From Fischerella thermalis PCC 7521 (lineage in GTDB: Bacteria; Cyanobacteriota; Cyanobacteriia; Cyanobacteriales; Nostocaceae), in the NCBI RefSeq assembly GCF_000317225.1, contig NZ_AJLL01000098.1, positions 92,341 through 156,340 of the forward strand: a stretch of 64,000 nt of DNA. Direction: 5' to 3'. The notes under the pieces were generated by a model. That model did no database searches and was not told the DNA's origin. It worked only from the letters and a program-made list of their open reading frames with translations. Position numbers and translations under genes: made by a program. Each line of letters starts with the position of its first letter. Within the stretch, counting starts at the first letter, position 1. Positions 48,274 through 57,777 of the stretch are shown piece by piece.

Positions 48274-49875
48274 TTACTCCATGTAGCCAAGCATTTGTAG
48301 CTGAGCAATGATTTGTTGTTTTTCGTCCTCACTAATATCGCCAGTTCCTGTATTTGTTTCTTCGCCAGTAACAGTAGAAGCACCAATTTTGATTGGTTTT
48401 AAATCTAAATGAGTTTCAGTGAAGAACTCTTCAGGTACATAACCTTCAAAATCTGCGGGTACAGAAAGGCCAAGACTATACAGCAGAGCGGCTGGAACAT
48501 CTACAACATTTTGGCGTTTCCCTTCATAGTTGGATTTAATTCCGTATCCTCCTGCTAGGAAAATACCGTCAGGATGATGAGTTCCTCCTGGTGTTTCACG
48601 CGGTTCAACGGCAGGTTCGTAATTTTTGATTGAGACAAAACCATAGTCGCGCAGCACTAGAGTTAAGTCAGGAGCTTCATGCATAGCCGCTCCAGAATAA
48701 ACATCTTCCCGTTTATGAATTGCTTGGATAATCCTTTCGCCTGTATTTGGATCTCGGAAATTCTCCAAATCACAAATTAGTTTTTCGCGGAAGGCTTCGT
48801 ATTCTGAAGGCTGAACACCTGGATCTCCTGGTTTTTCAGCCACACGAATTGTAATGCCATTACTGGAGGGAGTACGGCAGTAAGCTAAAGTTTTATCCCA
48901 ATCTAGATTGGCAAACCAACTAGATTCACGTCTATTACTGGCTTCAGAACCATCTGTTTCTTTCCATACTAAATAACCTTTTTCATGCAAAAAGGTATTG
49001 ATGCGAACTACTTCTGTGGTGGCTGTGAAGCCGTGATCTGAGGCCATAAATACCTGAGCTTCAGAACCAGCAAGTTCCACTAGGCGCTGAATATAGGTAT
49101 CTAACTTGCGGAAATACTCTAGACACAATTCCCGCATGCGTTTTTGCCAAGGAGAAGGATTAGCAGGTATCAAAGCCGGGTCGAGAAACATCCAGATTTG
49201 GTGCTGGAGTTTGTCTACGCCATCAAACAACACTGCCATTAAGTCGGGATTATCTTCTTTGAGAAGCTTTTCGGCAATGCGGAACCATTGTTCATCGCGG
49301 GGGATATGATAGCGTACCCAGTTTTCTAAATCCTCATCGGTCATCACCTCCAAGGTTTGTTTTTCGCGGTCAAAGTCCCAAGCTAATTCCTTGGGATCAA
49401 AATCTGGGATTTCCTTGAGGCGATCATATAAATTACCTGGAGTTGTGTTGCGACGCAGGTGTTTCCAGGGAACAAAACCTGGTATTAAAGCTCCATTAAT
49501 AGGTAGGGGTGGGGCAGTGAAAGGAAAGTTTAAAGCTACAACTGTACAATTTTGGCGACTGGCGATCGACCAAATAGTTTCTGTACGAATGTCTCTAGCA
49601 TCATACAGGGTAAAATAAACGTCCCCTGCTTTTTCTTCAGCGCGAATGAAGTCATAAACGCCGTGATTTCCAGGAGTGCGACCAGTCATGATCGAAACCC
49701 AAGCCGGAGGAGTGAGAGGATTGGGAGTGGAAAGTAATTTTGCCCTTGCGCCGTTTTCAATAAACTGTTTCAAAAAAGGCATCGTCACACCTACATCAGG
49801 TAGGTCGCGGATCATTTCATTGATAACGGTAAAAGTTGCACCATCTAATCCAATAAATAATGTTTTTGTCATCAC
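48274..49875 (-). CDS. Alkaline-phosphatase-superfamily phosphodiesterase/nucleotide pyrophosphatase type
   Basis: A 533-residue enzyme with the superfamily pattern: first metal aspartate in TKTLFIGLDGATFTVIN, the nucleophile threonine or serine in LTPPAWVSIMTGRTPGNHG, metal residues in AVLFDGVDKLQHQIW and ASDHGF, and a later metal histidine in GGTHHPDGIF. It is like the type I phosphodiesterase/nucleotide pyrophosphatase group, which cuts phosphodiester or pyrophosphate bonds. No signal peptide, so it acts in the cytoplasm. Its ATG overlaps the stop of the carrier-protein gene (ATGA), placing it at the end of the PKS operon. It might release, phosphorylate-edit or transfer a head group of the lipid product. 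This is inference. Confidence 0.85.
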   Translation of the reverse strand: MMTKTLFIGLDGATFTVINEMIRDLPDVGVTMPFLKQFIENGARAKLLSTPNPLTPPAWVSIMTGRTPGNHGVYDFIRAEEKAGDVYFTLYDARDIRTETIWSIASRQNCTVVALNFPFTAPPLPINGALIPGFVPWKHLRRNTTPGNLYDRLKEIPDFDPKELAWDFDREKQTLEVMTDEDLENWVRYHIPRDEQWFRIAEKLLKEDNPDLMAVLFDGVDKLQHQIWMFLDPALIPANPSPWQKRMRELCLEYFRKLDTYIQRLVELAGSEAQVFMASDHGFTATTEVVRINTFLHEKGYLVWKETDGSEASNRRESSWFANLDWDKTLAYCRTPSSNGITIRVAEKPGDPGVQPSEYEAFREKLICDLENFRDPNTGERIIQAIHKREDVYSGAAMHEAPDLTLVLRDYGFVSIKNYEPAVEPRETPGGTHHPDGIFLAGGYGIKSNYEGKRQNVVDVPAALLYSLGLSVPADFEGYVPEEFFTETHLDLKPIKIGASTVTGEETNTGTGDISEDEKQQIIAQLQMLGYME

Positions 49876-50159
49876 ACCCCTCCGTTTAATTGACTAGAAA
49901 CAAAATTCACAAGTTGACCTAAGTTCAGGTCGTCAACATAACGACCATCCTGCATCAATAATTGAGCGAACCCGAATTTCTGCTTGAAATGGTCTTCTAT
50001 GGCAACAACAAAATGGATGATATCGATAGAGGCAAAGCTAAGGTCTGCTACTAACTGGGTCTCGAGACTGATCTCATCAGATTCCAAATCCCAGTCTTGG
50101 ATAATATCTTTGAGGATCTCAATAATTGTCGATTGAATTGGAGAGTCTATGGCTTGCAT
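49872..50159 (-). CDS. Discrete acyl carrier protein
   Basis: A 95-residue carrier protein that holds an acyl chain on a phosphopantetheine arm. It is mostly helical; the arm attaches to the serine in VADLSFASIDIIHFVVAIED, in the place where most carrier proteins have DSLD. The extra sequence at the C-terminus (FAQLLMQDGRYVDDLNLGQL) is longer than usual. The phosphopantetheinyl transferase built into the PKS upstream can modify it. It lies 50 bases after that PKS and overlaps the phosphodiesterase-like gene, so it may hand acyl groups to or from these proteins. Confidence 0.85.
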   Translation of the reverse strand: MQAIDSPIQSTIIEILKDIIQDWDLESDEISLETQLVADLSFASIDIIHFVVAIEDHFKQKFGFAQLLMQDGRYVDDLNLGQLVNFVSSQLNGGV

Positions 50160-50209
50160 AAAGGTTGCTGTAAAAGAAACTTCTGATTAATTTGAGAATT
50201 TGGCAACAA

Positions 50210-53200
50210 TCAGGAGTGCTGACAAATAGCTAATACTTCGCGATCGCTGTAACAAAGTTGGACGACAAATGATTCATTACCGTAGTTAATAGTGACCCAC
50301 TGTCCATCACTGGAAACATGGGTAATTAACAACTGTGTCAGATTGCCTTGCAGTCCTGTACCTAGTGCTTGAGCAACAGCTTTCTTCGCAGACCACAGCC
50401 CGGTGATGCTACTCTGGTGTCGTTGTGGCATTTGTTGCAGTTCGGATTCACTGAAGGCAGTAGCTACTAAGCCTTCAACACACACAGAGTCAAAATGCTC
50501 GAGATCGATGCCGATGGACTTTCCTGGGTGTGCCATCGCTGCGACGACAAAACCTTGACTGTGACTAATGGCAATCTCTGGTAAAACTCCCGCCATCGCC
50601 TCCAACTCTGGACAACGGACAACAGGTTTACCTGTGGTAGTGCTGATAACTTCAATATCAATAGGGGCAAGTTCCAAATTAAAATTTTGCTTTGCCCACT
50701 GACGGACGGCATCTTTAGCAGCAATGCAACCAATCAACCAATCCGTGCGTTCTGTTCCTTTTTCTGGTAGATTGTACCAGAAAAGGCGTTCTGATTCATT
50801 GAGCATCAGATGTGCTAGAACACGTTTCCAAATACTCCAAGAATCATCCAGGAAATGTTCTGGGAAGGGTTCAATGCGTCGCACCACCATTTGTAGCCTG
50901 GGGCTTAAGTCCCAGGATGCTTGCAGCCAAGCATCTGATAAATAAGCAGTTTGGGGATGCAAGCGACATTGATAATATCTGTGTGGCACGCTGAAGTAAC
51001 GGTCTTGCCATCCTTCTAAACGAGCGATTACCCGACCTGTGGCATCCAGAAAATCAAAGCTAGCCTCAGTTTGCCACTCACTAGTAAAACGCATTAAGCC
51101 ACGGCATAATACTGCACTGTTGGGTGGTAGAGGTGATATGTACTGATGAAATGCCCGTACTTGGAAGGGGAAAACATTAAAATCTGTGCCAAACTGTTCC
51201 GAAACCCAGTACCCGACTAATTGTCCAGCAGCATCAAGCAAACCTGCATCTATTTGAAAGATTGGCTGTTGGGTATTACTAAAGAAATCTTCAATGGCGA
51301 TCGCTTCCAAATCAGCTTCAATTCCCTGTAAACCCCATTGGCGAATGTGCCTCACGCCTTGGAAACGTGGACCATGGAACATCCCGGTACGGTATAAATC
51401 GGCATCAGACCAACGGGAAGGCGCAGGTGTCTCGAGGTGAAAAGGCAGTGGTAATGGCGATACTGGAAATTGCTTTGCCAGACGTACATTACCCTCAAAC
51501 ACCAAGTGATCGATAGTGCTACCTTGCCCTACTTGGAACAGTTGTACCTTTACTTCCCAAGTTTGGGCATCTGGTTGGGATTGCAACCGTGCTTTGATCT
51601 TGAGAGTGAGTTCGCCACGATCCAGAGCCAACCAACGATAACCACGCAGATCGTAAAGTCCCACTACTAGCTTATCTTGACCCACCAGATAAACTGCTGC
51701 TTCCGCAAGGGTTTCCATACTAACAGTGAATGGAATCACAGGCAGGGGAAACAAGTCTAAATGCCTTTGAGATACTTGGCCGCCAATAGTGTGGTCGTAG
51801 AGAAAAATATCTCGCTGCATGTCAAAACGACGTTGGCAGTAAAGATGCTGGGCATCGTGTTCCAGGATCTCACCTAACAGCGGGAAAGTTTCATCAAAGG
51901 TGGATGGTTGCCAATCGTTGGCTTCTGGCAGTGCTAAAGACATATTGACAAAAGGAGCAATCACCCCAGTGTCTACACTAGCTAGGTGAGAGTGTAGCGC
52001 TGTCATCACCCGTGCTTGACTATCAAGGAATTCTTGCATTAAGTCAAAGTGGTCAAAGATAATTGACAAGCGTTGCTCTTCATCGGTATAAGATTGGTCT
52101 TCCCCTGCATTTGCATAAGTTTTTGATGTGCTAAAAGTGACTATATTTTCATCACTAATACTGTCTTTTACTACACTATTTCTCACAGGTGTGGTAATAG
52201 CAACTGTGTCATTCACATTTGTTGATACTACGGTTGCCACAACCGGAATCGTGCTGGATGAGTCCTTTGCTACTGGTTCTGGTCGTTTCACCACAGGTGG
52301 GTTGGGTGACGTTGATGCGATCGCAGTCGCATGAGAAACAGAAACATCTTTGCTTGCTTGTAATTTTCCCCGGACAGTGTTGACAAAGTCTGGTTGCAAG
52401 CGCAGAACTGGCATGGTCAGTTCTAACACAGGACTGGACTTTTGAATTTCGCCAACCTGCGTTGTTGTATCTAGGCTGACAGGGGTAATTTGTCGATGCA
52501 AATACAATGCACTTGTATCCACAGGATTACCGTTGACAAACAGCCGTGCTAGCAAATGCTGAATCTGTTCTAAGCCAGATTGCCGTTGGCTGTTGCTGGC
52601 TATAGCTTGGTGTTCTCGACCGTAAAGAATATCACTGACAAAGGCAGTAAGATTACTGCTAGGCCCAACCTCAATAAAATTTTTAACTCCACTCTGATAC
52701 AGCTGTAGAACTGTTTCCCGGAAACGTACTCGACTCGACCACTGTTGCGCTGCTAACGCCCGAATCGCTTGTGGTTCCTGGGGAAATGGCGCCGCAGTAG
52801 CACAACTATAAAGAGGTGTGTGACCAGAACCTACATCTAAATCATTGTAGAATGCCAGGAAAGCATTTCCCACGGGTGCAAACAAAGATGTGTGATAGGC
52901 ACGATCAAAAGGCAGACGGGTACAAATACCACCTACTGCCTGCAACTTACCGGTGGCTGCATCGATATCATTGACACTGCCAAACAGAACTACTTGATTT
53001 GGGCAATTATCCATTGCCACATGTAAGCGTCCATCAAACTCATCCAAGACTTGTTGCAAAACTTCAGGTGCGATCGCCCCAACTGTTAACAGTGCGCCCT
53101 TGGGAATATTTTTTGCCACCTCTAAATCCAGGTAAATCTGATTGAGGAGGCGCATTTTGGACATCAATTCCATCCGGTCAGACAAGCGGACAGTACCAGA

Positions 53201-55309
53201 AGCAATCAGCGCTGCATTCTCGCCTGTGCTGTGTCCCACCATGACATCGCACTTAACACCTAAGTTACACAGCAATTCGTACAATGCCATGCTGGCAGTA
53301 AACACAGTCTCGGAAGCGACATCCATATCAAATAGTCGTCGCTGAGCATGGTGACGTTCTGTTTCTGTTAAACTAGTCGGTGGTGGAAAAATCAGTTGAC
53401 TGGGTAAATAAGCACGTCTCTCACTAAAAGTAGCGTCTAAAAAGTCAAACCACTCGCGTACTTGCGGAAAATAAAGGCACAAATCAGCCAACATCTGGGG
53501 ATATTGTGACCCTTCACCAGGAAATATAAAGGCTGTCTTGCCAGGATTGACATTGGTATCAACTTCTGCATAATAAATGCCGTTACGAGTTTGCAATCGG
53601 CTTTTGGGAGAATTGTGTAATTTCTCAACTGCCTGGCTGAGTTTTTTCTGTAATTCTGAGATATCCTTGGCGACTACAGCCAGACGATGGGAACCAACTG
53701 AGTGAGTTGATAGGGTGTAGGCAATTTCAGCCAGTAGCCTGGGGCTTAAGCCCCAGGCTTGGGGATGATTTTGCAGTACTTGTTGGACTTGATGAATGCG
53801 TTCAATTAGTACTGAACGACTATCACCTGAGAACAACAGCAGTTCTGTAGGCCATTGCTGGTGTAGTAGCCTGGGGCTTAAGCCCCAGGCTGAAGATTGT
53901 AAAGGTTGGGTTGGGTACTCTTCTAAGACAGCATGAGCATTAATACCACCAAAGCCAAAAGAGTTGACACCTGCCCGTCTCGGTGTGGAGCGATCGCCAT
54001 GAATCCAGGGTCGTGCTTGTGTATTGATATAAAAGGGAGTCTTTTCGATTTCTAGCCCAGGATTCACCTCATCACACAGCGTTGGTGGCAAGATTTTGTG
54101 GTATAGTGCCAGTGCTGTTTTGATTAGTCCTGCTGCACCGGCGGCGGGAATACAGTGACCAATCATTGATTTCACAGAACCCAAAGCACACTTAGGTAGT
54201 TGCTCCTGACGCTGACCAAAAATTTGTGTTAAGGAGCGTACCTCTGTTTGATCTCCCAAGGCGATGCCTGTACCATGGGCTTCAATCATGCCCACTGTAG
54301 TAGGATCTATACCACTTTCTTGGTAGGCACGTTGTAGTGCCAGCACTTCCCCTTCCAGACGTGGTGCTAAAAGTCCCAAGGCTTTGCCATCACTAGAACT
54401 ACCAACACCTTTGAGAACAGCATAGATGCGATCGCCATCTTTTTCAGCGTCGCGTAACCGTTTCAAAACTACAATTCCCAGACCTTCCCCCAGTAGAGTA
54501 CCACTGGCTTTGCTGTCAAAAGGTTTAATATCACTGCGAGACAAAGCACCCAACTGACAGAAAATCATGTTAATTTGCGGTGGGGTGGAAGCATGAACAC
54601 CCCCCGCTAACACCATGTCGCAGCGATCGCTTAATAGCTCTTTCATCGCCAGTTCCACAGCAATTAAGGAAGAAGCACAAGCTGCATCAATAATGTAATT
54701 AGGCCCCATCAAGTTGAGGCGATTCGCAATGCGGCCTGTAATCACATTCGGCACTAGTCCTGGCGCCATCTCAGCTGTGAAAGGTGGCAAGCTGGCTTTT
54801 AGCTGTTTGCGAATTTCATTTAACGTATTTTCATCTAGGTCTGGATGCAATTGCCTCAGCAAATCCAAGGTCTGGTCTACAATCTGACCATGTTGCAATA
54901 GTGTGTTGTAGCCCCGGTTGATGTAAGTACCACGACCCAGAATAATACCTGTTTTTTCTCGGTTGAAGGGGCGATCAATGTAGCCTGCATCTTGCAGCGC
55001 TTCCCAAGCAAGTTTGAGAGCAAGAAAGTGATCAGGTTCACCACCATCCACCGAACTGGGCATGATCCCAAATTCCAGGGGATTGAATTCAGCCAAGTCT
55101 CCTAAAAAACCACCTTTACGGGTGTAGATGCGGTCATTTGCTGTGGAATCAGGGTCAAAATAAGGCTTTGCCCATTTATCGGGTGCATCCCCAACAGCGT
55201 TAACCTGATTTAAAATGTTTTGCCAGTATGTACGCAGATCCTTAGCTCCAGGAAATAAGGCAGACATACCAACAATGGCAATGTCGTGAGATGAATTTGG
55301 CACAATCAT
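50210..55309 (-). CDS. Polyketide synthase: KS-AT-DH-PPTase
   Basis: The 1699-residue synthase begins with a ketosynthase (DIAIVGMSALFPGAKDLRTY; cysteine at about residue 211 in IIDAACASSLIAVE; histidines in EAHGTGIALGDQTE and GSVKSMIGHCIPAAG). An acyltransferase follows, with the serine in MVGHSTGENAALIASG near residue 694. Then come a spacer, a double-hotdog dehydratase (histidine in FLYDHTIGGQVSQRHLDLFP near 1170) and a 4'-phosphopantetheinyl transferase (GIDLEHFD near 1598, WSAKKAVAQALG). No carrier domain is visible, so it should use the tandem or discrete carriers. ATG 55309 overlaps the previous stop (ATGA). Three palindromic repeat copies lie inside. Confidence 0.9.
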   Translation of the reverse strand: MIVPNSSHDIAIVGMSALFPGAKDLRTYWQNILNQVNAVGDAPDKWAKPYFDPDSTANDRIYTRKGGFLGDLAEFNPLEFGIMPSSVDGGEPDHFLALKLAWEALQDAGYIDRPFNREKTGIILGRGTYINRGYNTLLQHGQIVDQTLDLLRQLHPDLDENTLNEIRKQLKASLPPFTAEMAPGLVPNVITGRIANRLNLMGPNYIIDAACASSLIAVELAMKELLSDRCDMVLAGGVHASTPPQINMIFCQLGALSRSDIKPFDSKASGTLLGEGLGIVVLKRLRDAEKDGDRIYAVLKGVGSSSDGKALGLLAPRLEGEVLALQRAYQESGIDPTTVGMIEAHGTGIALGDQTEVRSLTQIFGQRQEQLPKCALGSVKSMIGHCIPAAGAAGLIKTALALYHKILPPTLCDEVNPGLEIEKTPFYINTQARPWIHGDRSTPRRAGVNSFGFGGINAHAVLEEYPTQPLQSSAWGLSPRLLHQQWPTELLLFSGDSRSVLIERIHQVQQVLQNHPQAWGLSPRLLAEIAYTLSTHSVGSHRLAVVAKDISELQKKLSQAVEKLHNSPKSRLQTRNGIYYAEVDTNVNPGKTAFIFPGEGSQYPQMLADLCLYFPQVREWFDFLDATFSERRAYLPSQLIFPPPTSLTETERHHAQRRLFDMDVASETVFTASMALYELLCNLGVKCDVMVGHSTGENAALIASGTVRLSDRMELMSKMRLLNQIYLDLEVAKNIPKGALLTVGAIAPEVLQQVLDEFDGRLHVAMDNCPNQVVLFGSVNDIDAATGKLQAVGGICTRLPFDRAYHTSLFAPVGNAFLAFYNDLDVGSGHTPLYSCATAAPFPQEPQAIRALAAQQWSSRVRFRETVLQLYQSGVKNFIEVGPSSNLTAFVSDILYGREHQAIASNSQRQSGLEQIQHLLARLFVNGNPVDTSALYLHRQITPVSLDTTTQVGEIQKSSPVLELTMPVLRLQPDFVNTVRGKLQASKDVSVSHATAIASTSPNPPVVKRPEPVAKDSSSTIPVVATVVSTNVNDTVAITTPVRNSVVKDSISDENIVTFSTSKTYANAGEDQSYTDEEQRLSIIFDHFDLMQEFLDSQARVMTALHSHLASVDTGVIAPFVNMSLALPEANDWQPSTFDETFPLLGEILEHDAQHLYCQRRFDMQRDIFLYDHTIGGQVSQRHLDLFPLPVIPFTVSMETLAEAAVYLVGQDKLVVGLYDLRGYRWLALDRGELTLKIKARLQSQPDAQTWEVKVQLFQVGQGSTIDHLVFEGNVRLAKQFPVSPLPLPFHLETPAPSRWSDADLYRTGMFHGPRFQGVRHIRQWGLQGIEADLEAIAIEDFFSNTQQPIFQIDAGLLDAAGQLVGYWVSEQFGTDFNVFPFQVRAFHQYISPLPPNSAVLCRGLMRFTSEWQTEASFDFLDATGRVIARLEGWQDRYFSVPHRYYQCRLHPQTAYLSDAWLQASWDLSPRLQMVVRRIEPFPEHFLDDSWSIWKRVLAHLMLNESERLFWYNLPEKGTERTDWLIGCIAAKDAVRQWAKQNFNLELAPIDIEVISTTTGKPVVRCPELEAMAGVLPEIAISHSQGFVVAAMAHPGKSIGIDLEHFDSVCVEGLVATAFSESELQQMPQRHQSSITGLWSAKKAVAQALGTGLQGNLTQLLITHVSSDGQWVTINYGNESFVVQLCYSDREVLAICQHS
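50895..50918. repeat. Palindromic repeat inside a PKS gene, diverged copy
   Basis: This 24-base site starts AGCCTGGGGCTTAAG and continues TCCCAGGAT, with two changes from the perfect palindrome found elsewhere. It encodes SWDLSPRL on the minus strand. It lies between the dehydratase and the transferase of the PKS, where an insertion can be tolerated. Confidence 0.75.
53736..53759. repeat. Perfect 24-bp palindrome inside a PKS gene
   Basis: The sequence is AGCCTGGGGCTT followed by its exact reverse complement. It sits in the linker after the ketosynthase and encodes AWGLSPRL in frame. A second perfect copy is 109 bases away, and both are preceded by GT. The same sequence occurs at 58971 in another PKS gene. 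Confidence 0.9.
53868..53891. repeat. Second perfect 24-bp palindrome inside the same PKS gene
   Basis: It is identical to the copy at 53736, in the same orientation and reading frame, encoding AWGLSPRL in the text SSAWGLSPRLLHQQW. The two copies bracket 108 bases of ordinary linker. Confidence 0.9.
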
Positions 55310-57777
55310 AGGTGGCTGGCTAAACGATTTAGAGCAGTGTTGCAAGTACTCTCAATATCCTTGAGATGGAAGCGTACATAGCCGTTTTCATCAATAAAAA
55401 CAGCATCGTAATTTAGGCTGTGGTCATCAAAGCGATTAACTCGGAAGGCAATTCGTAACTGACCGTTAGGCATCGATTGCCCATAACGCTTGACGCTGCC
55501 AAATCGAGCAGGTAAAGCTGTAGTTCCTCGTTGTACTCGCGCCCAGATGATCGCTAACTGAGGAGCTACATCAATCAAGCCGGGGTCAAATAACCAATTA
55601 GCCATTGGTTGACTGTTCAACCACGCCGTCGGTCGGCTAGGCATGACTTGGGCGTCAATACCCCCATCATTTAATCGATCAATGGCTGTAATTAATTGGA
55701 AACGTTGACCATGAAACAGGTACGTATCATAAGCTACAGCAGGTTGTAACTTCTCTCCGGAAAATAGCGGTAAAATTTCGCTTGCTGGTGGTTCTGACCA
55801 TTGGGGACGAAGAATCACAGAAGCTCGATAAAAGGGAATATTGCGCTCTGGGTCAACGATTTCTGCTGCTACCTGTAAGGATTCAGAGTCAGCATGGCTA
55901 GAAGCACGAGCCTTAAATAAAACTTTTTTACCAACCTCTGTATCTAGTACTAAACCCCGTAAAACTCTGAGTTGGCAAACTTCGCTCACCTGCCATTCTG
56001 GCCAAGCTGACTGGACAAATTCACCGAACCACTCTAAGGCACCAGCAGCAGGGAGAACAGGTTTACCATCTAAGCGATGATCTTGTAGATAAGGGTCAGT
56101 GGCTAGGGAAAAGGTGTGTTCTAGGGTAACAGTGCCGTTGGGTTGTAGTTGCGGGGCTGAAGGTAATAAAAGGTACGGCGCATTTGCCCTTATCTGTTTC
56201 TTGCTCTCTGCTCCTTGCTCGCCGATCCCTTTTAATGAATTCAAATTAGCTTCGTAGGCTTCCCAAGGACCCTCCCCTGCAACTATCTCAGTTTCACCCT
56301 TGCGTCCGTAATGCAATTCCTCAAGAAAAAAATGACGACCTGCTGATAATGGGATAGGAACTATACCACGTTCTCGGAATTGACGTTTGACTTCTTCTGA
56401 AGCCATACCAGTGGTATCCCAAGGACCCCAGTTGATGGCTACGACCCGTGTATTTGACCAAGAGCGAGCCATATGCCAAGCAAAACGATTCATCACTTCA
56501 TTGGCAGCAGCATAATCAGATTGACCGCGATTACCATAGCGTCCGGCAACAGAGCTAAACAAGACAAGCAGTTTCAGGGATTCTGGTTTAAGATAACGGC
56601 ACAACAAAAAGGTGCTATCTGCTTTGGTGTCAAAAACGCGTTCCAAAGATGCAAAGTTTTTGTCAGCAATGAGCTTGTCTTCGATGATACCAGCACCATG
56701 AATAACCGCATCTAAGCGACCGTAACGAGTATAAATACTGTTAATCGCAGGACCAAACTCTTCCCCATTTCTCACATCCACTGCTATATACTCTACCTGA
56801 GCGCCAGCTTGGCGAAATTGTTGGAGATTGTTAGCAATGGCGCGATCGCGTAACAAGTCTTGCAGTTGCCGCTCTATCTGCATTGGGGTGGGGGTCAAGC
56901 CTTGTGTCCGCGCTCTTTGCAGTAAGACTCTTCGCAGTACAGTGATATCTTCAATACCTGCTGTATCAGTTGTTTCTGCTACTGGCTCTGCGGCTCGTCC
57001 TGTAATCACCAGCTTTAAGCCGGATTGTGCCAAATCATTCACAATTTCAGCAGTAATTCCCCTAGCTCCACCTGTCACTAATACTACCCAATCTCTGGTT
57101 GGTGTTAATGGTGCAGGTTGATTTTCCCTCGCCAATTTTGCTGTAACTGTTTGGAAAATCGTCCGTTGACCCTGGGGATAGCCGACTTCTAAACGGCCAC
57201 TACTGAGTAACTCTTTGACAATCTGTTCAGCGATGCTAACAGGAGATAGACTGTTGTCAAAGTCAATGGCTTTGGCTCGAACACCAGGCCACTCTGTTAC
57301 CAGGGTTTTGAGAAAACCAGTGTTACTACCACCAGTGGGTAAGCCAGAACCGCCTTGACCCTGGCGACCGAAATATCCTCCCAGTAAAGAAGCCGCCACT
57401 ACACAACCCATTTGTTGTTGCCCTGCTTGTTGCAAATCAGCGGCACACAGATGCAGTAATTGAAATAGACTCTTGCAGTGAATCTGGGTGATTTGCCGCC
57501 ACCCAGCCAGAGTTTCCGGTAGTTCAAGGGCAGCTAAGGGAGCCAGATGTATAATTCCGGTGACAGAACCGTGAAGTTGTCGTAGTTGAGCGATCGCCTG
57601 CTCTAATTTTTCTGGTTCGGCTAAGGTAGAACTGTTGAGGATAGCTGTAGTAGCTCCTTTTTGTTGCAATGCCGCGGCAACATGGGAAGCTACAGATAGC
57701 CCATCTTCTGTAATCAAGAACAAACCTGTCAGCGAAACAAGCTGCTGTGAGGGCAAAGCTTCTACCTGTGCTTGCAT
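55306..57777 (-). CDS. Polyketide synthase subunit: KR-DH
   Basis: The 823-residue protein has an N-terminal Rossmann-like half (about 1-220, LFLITEDGLSVASHVAAALQ) and a catalytic ketoreductase with coenzyme site TGGARGITAEIV at about residue 231, HGAGIIED and active tyrosine in YGNRGQSDYAAANEVM near 419. A dehydratase hotdog domain follows, with its histidine in DPYLQDHRLDGKPVLPAAGA near 566, then a partner half. Together these reduce a beta-keto acyl chain and remove water. It overlaps the next synthase by ATGA and the previous one by TAATG, so the three proteins are made in one chain of coupled translation. Confidence 0.9.
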   Translation of the reverse strand: MQAQVEALPSQQLVSLTGLFLITEDGLSVASHVAAALQQKGATTAILNSSTLAEPEKLEQAIAQLRQLHGSVTGIIHLAPLAALELPETLAGWRQITQIHCKSLFQLLHLCAADLQQAGQQQMGCVVAASLLGGYFGRQGQGGSGLPTGGSNTGFLKTLVTEWPGVRAKAIDFDNSLSPVSIAEQIVKELLSSGRLEVGYPQGQRTIFQTVTAKLARENQPAPLTPTRDWVVLVTGGARGITAEIVNDLAQSGLKLVITGRAAEPVAETTDTAGIEDITVLRRVLLQRARTQGLTPTPMQIERQLQDLLRDRAIANNLQQFRQAGAQVEYIAVDVRNGEEFGPAINSIYTRYGRLDAVIHGAGIIEDKLIADKNFASLERVFDTKADSTFLLCRYLKPESLKLLVLFSSVAGRYGNRGQSDYAAANEVMNRFAWHMARSWSNTRVVAINWGPWDTTGMASEEVKRQFRERGIVPIPLSAGRHFFLEELHYGRKGETEIVAGEGPWEAYEANLNSLKGIGEQGAESKKQIRANAPYLLLPSAPQLQPNGTVTLEHTFSLATDPYLQDHRLDGKPVLPAAGALEWFGEFVQSAWPEWQVSEVCQLRVLRGLVLDTEVGKKVLFKARASSHADSESLQVAAEIVDPERNIPFYRASVILRPQWSEPPASEILPLFSGEKLQPAVAYDTYLFHGQRFQLITAIDRLNDGGIDAQVMPSRPTAWLNSQPMANWLFDPGLIDVAPQLAIIWARVQRGTTALPARFGSVKRYGQSMPNGQLRIAFRVNRFDDHSLNYDAVFIDENGYVRFHLKDIESTCNTALNRLASHL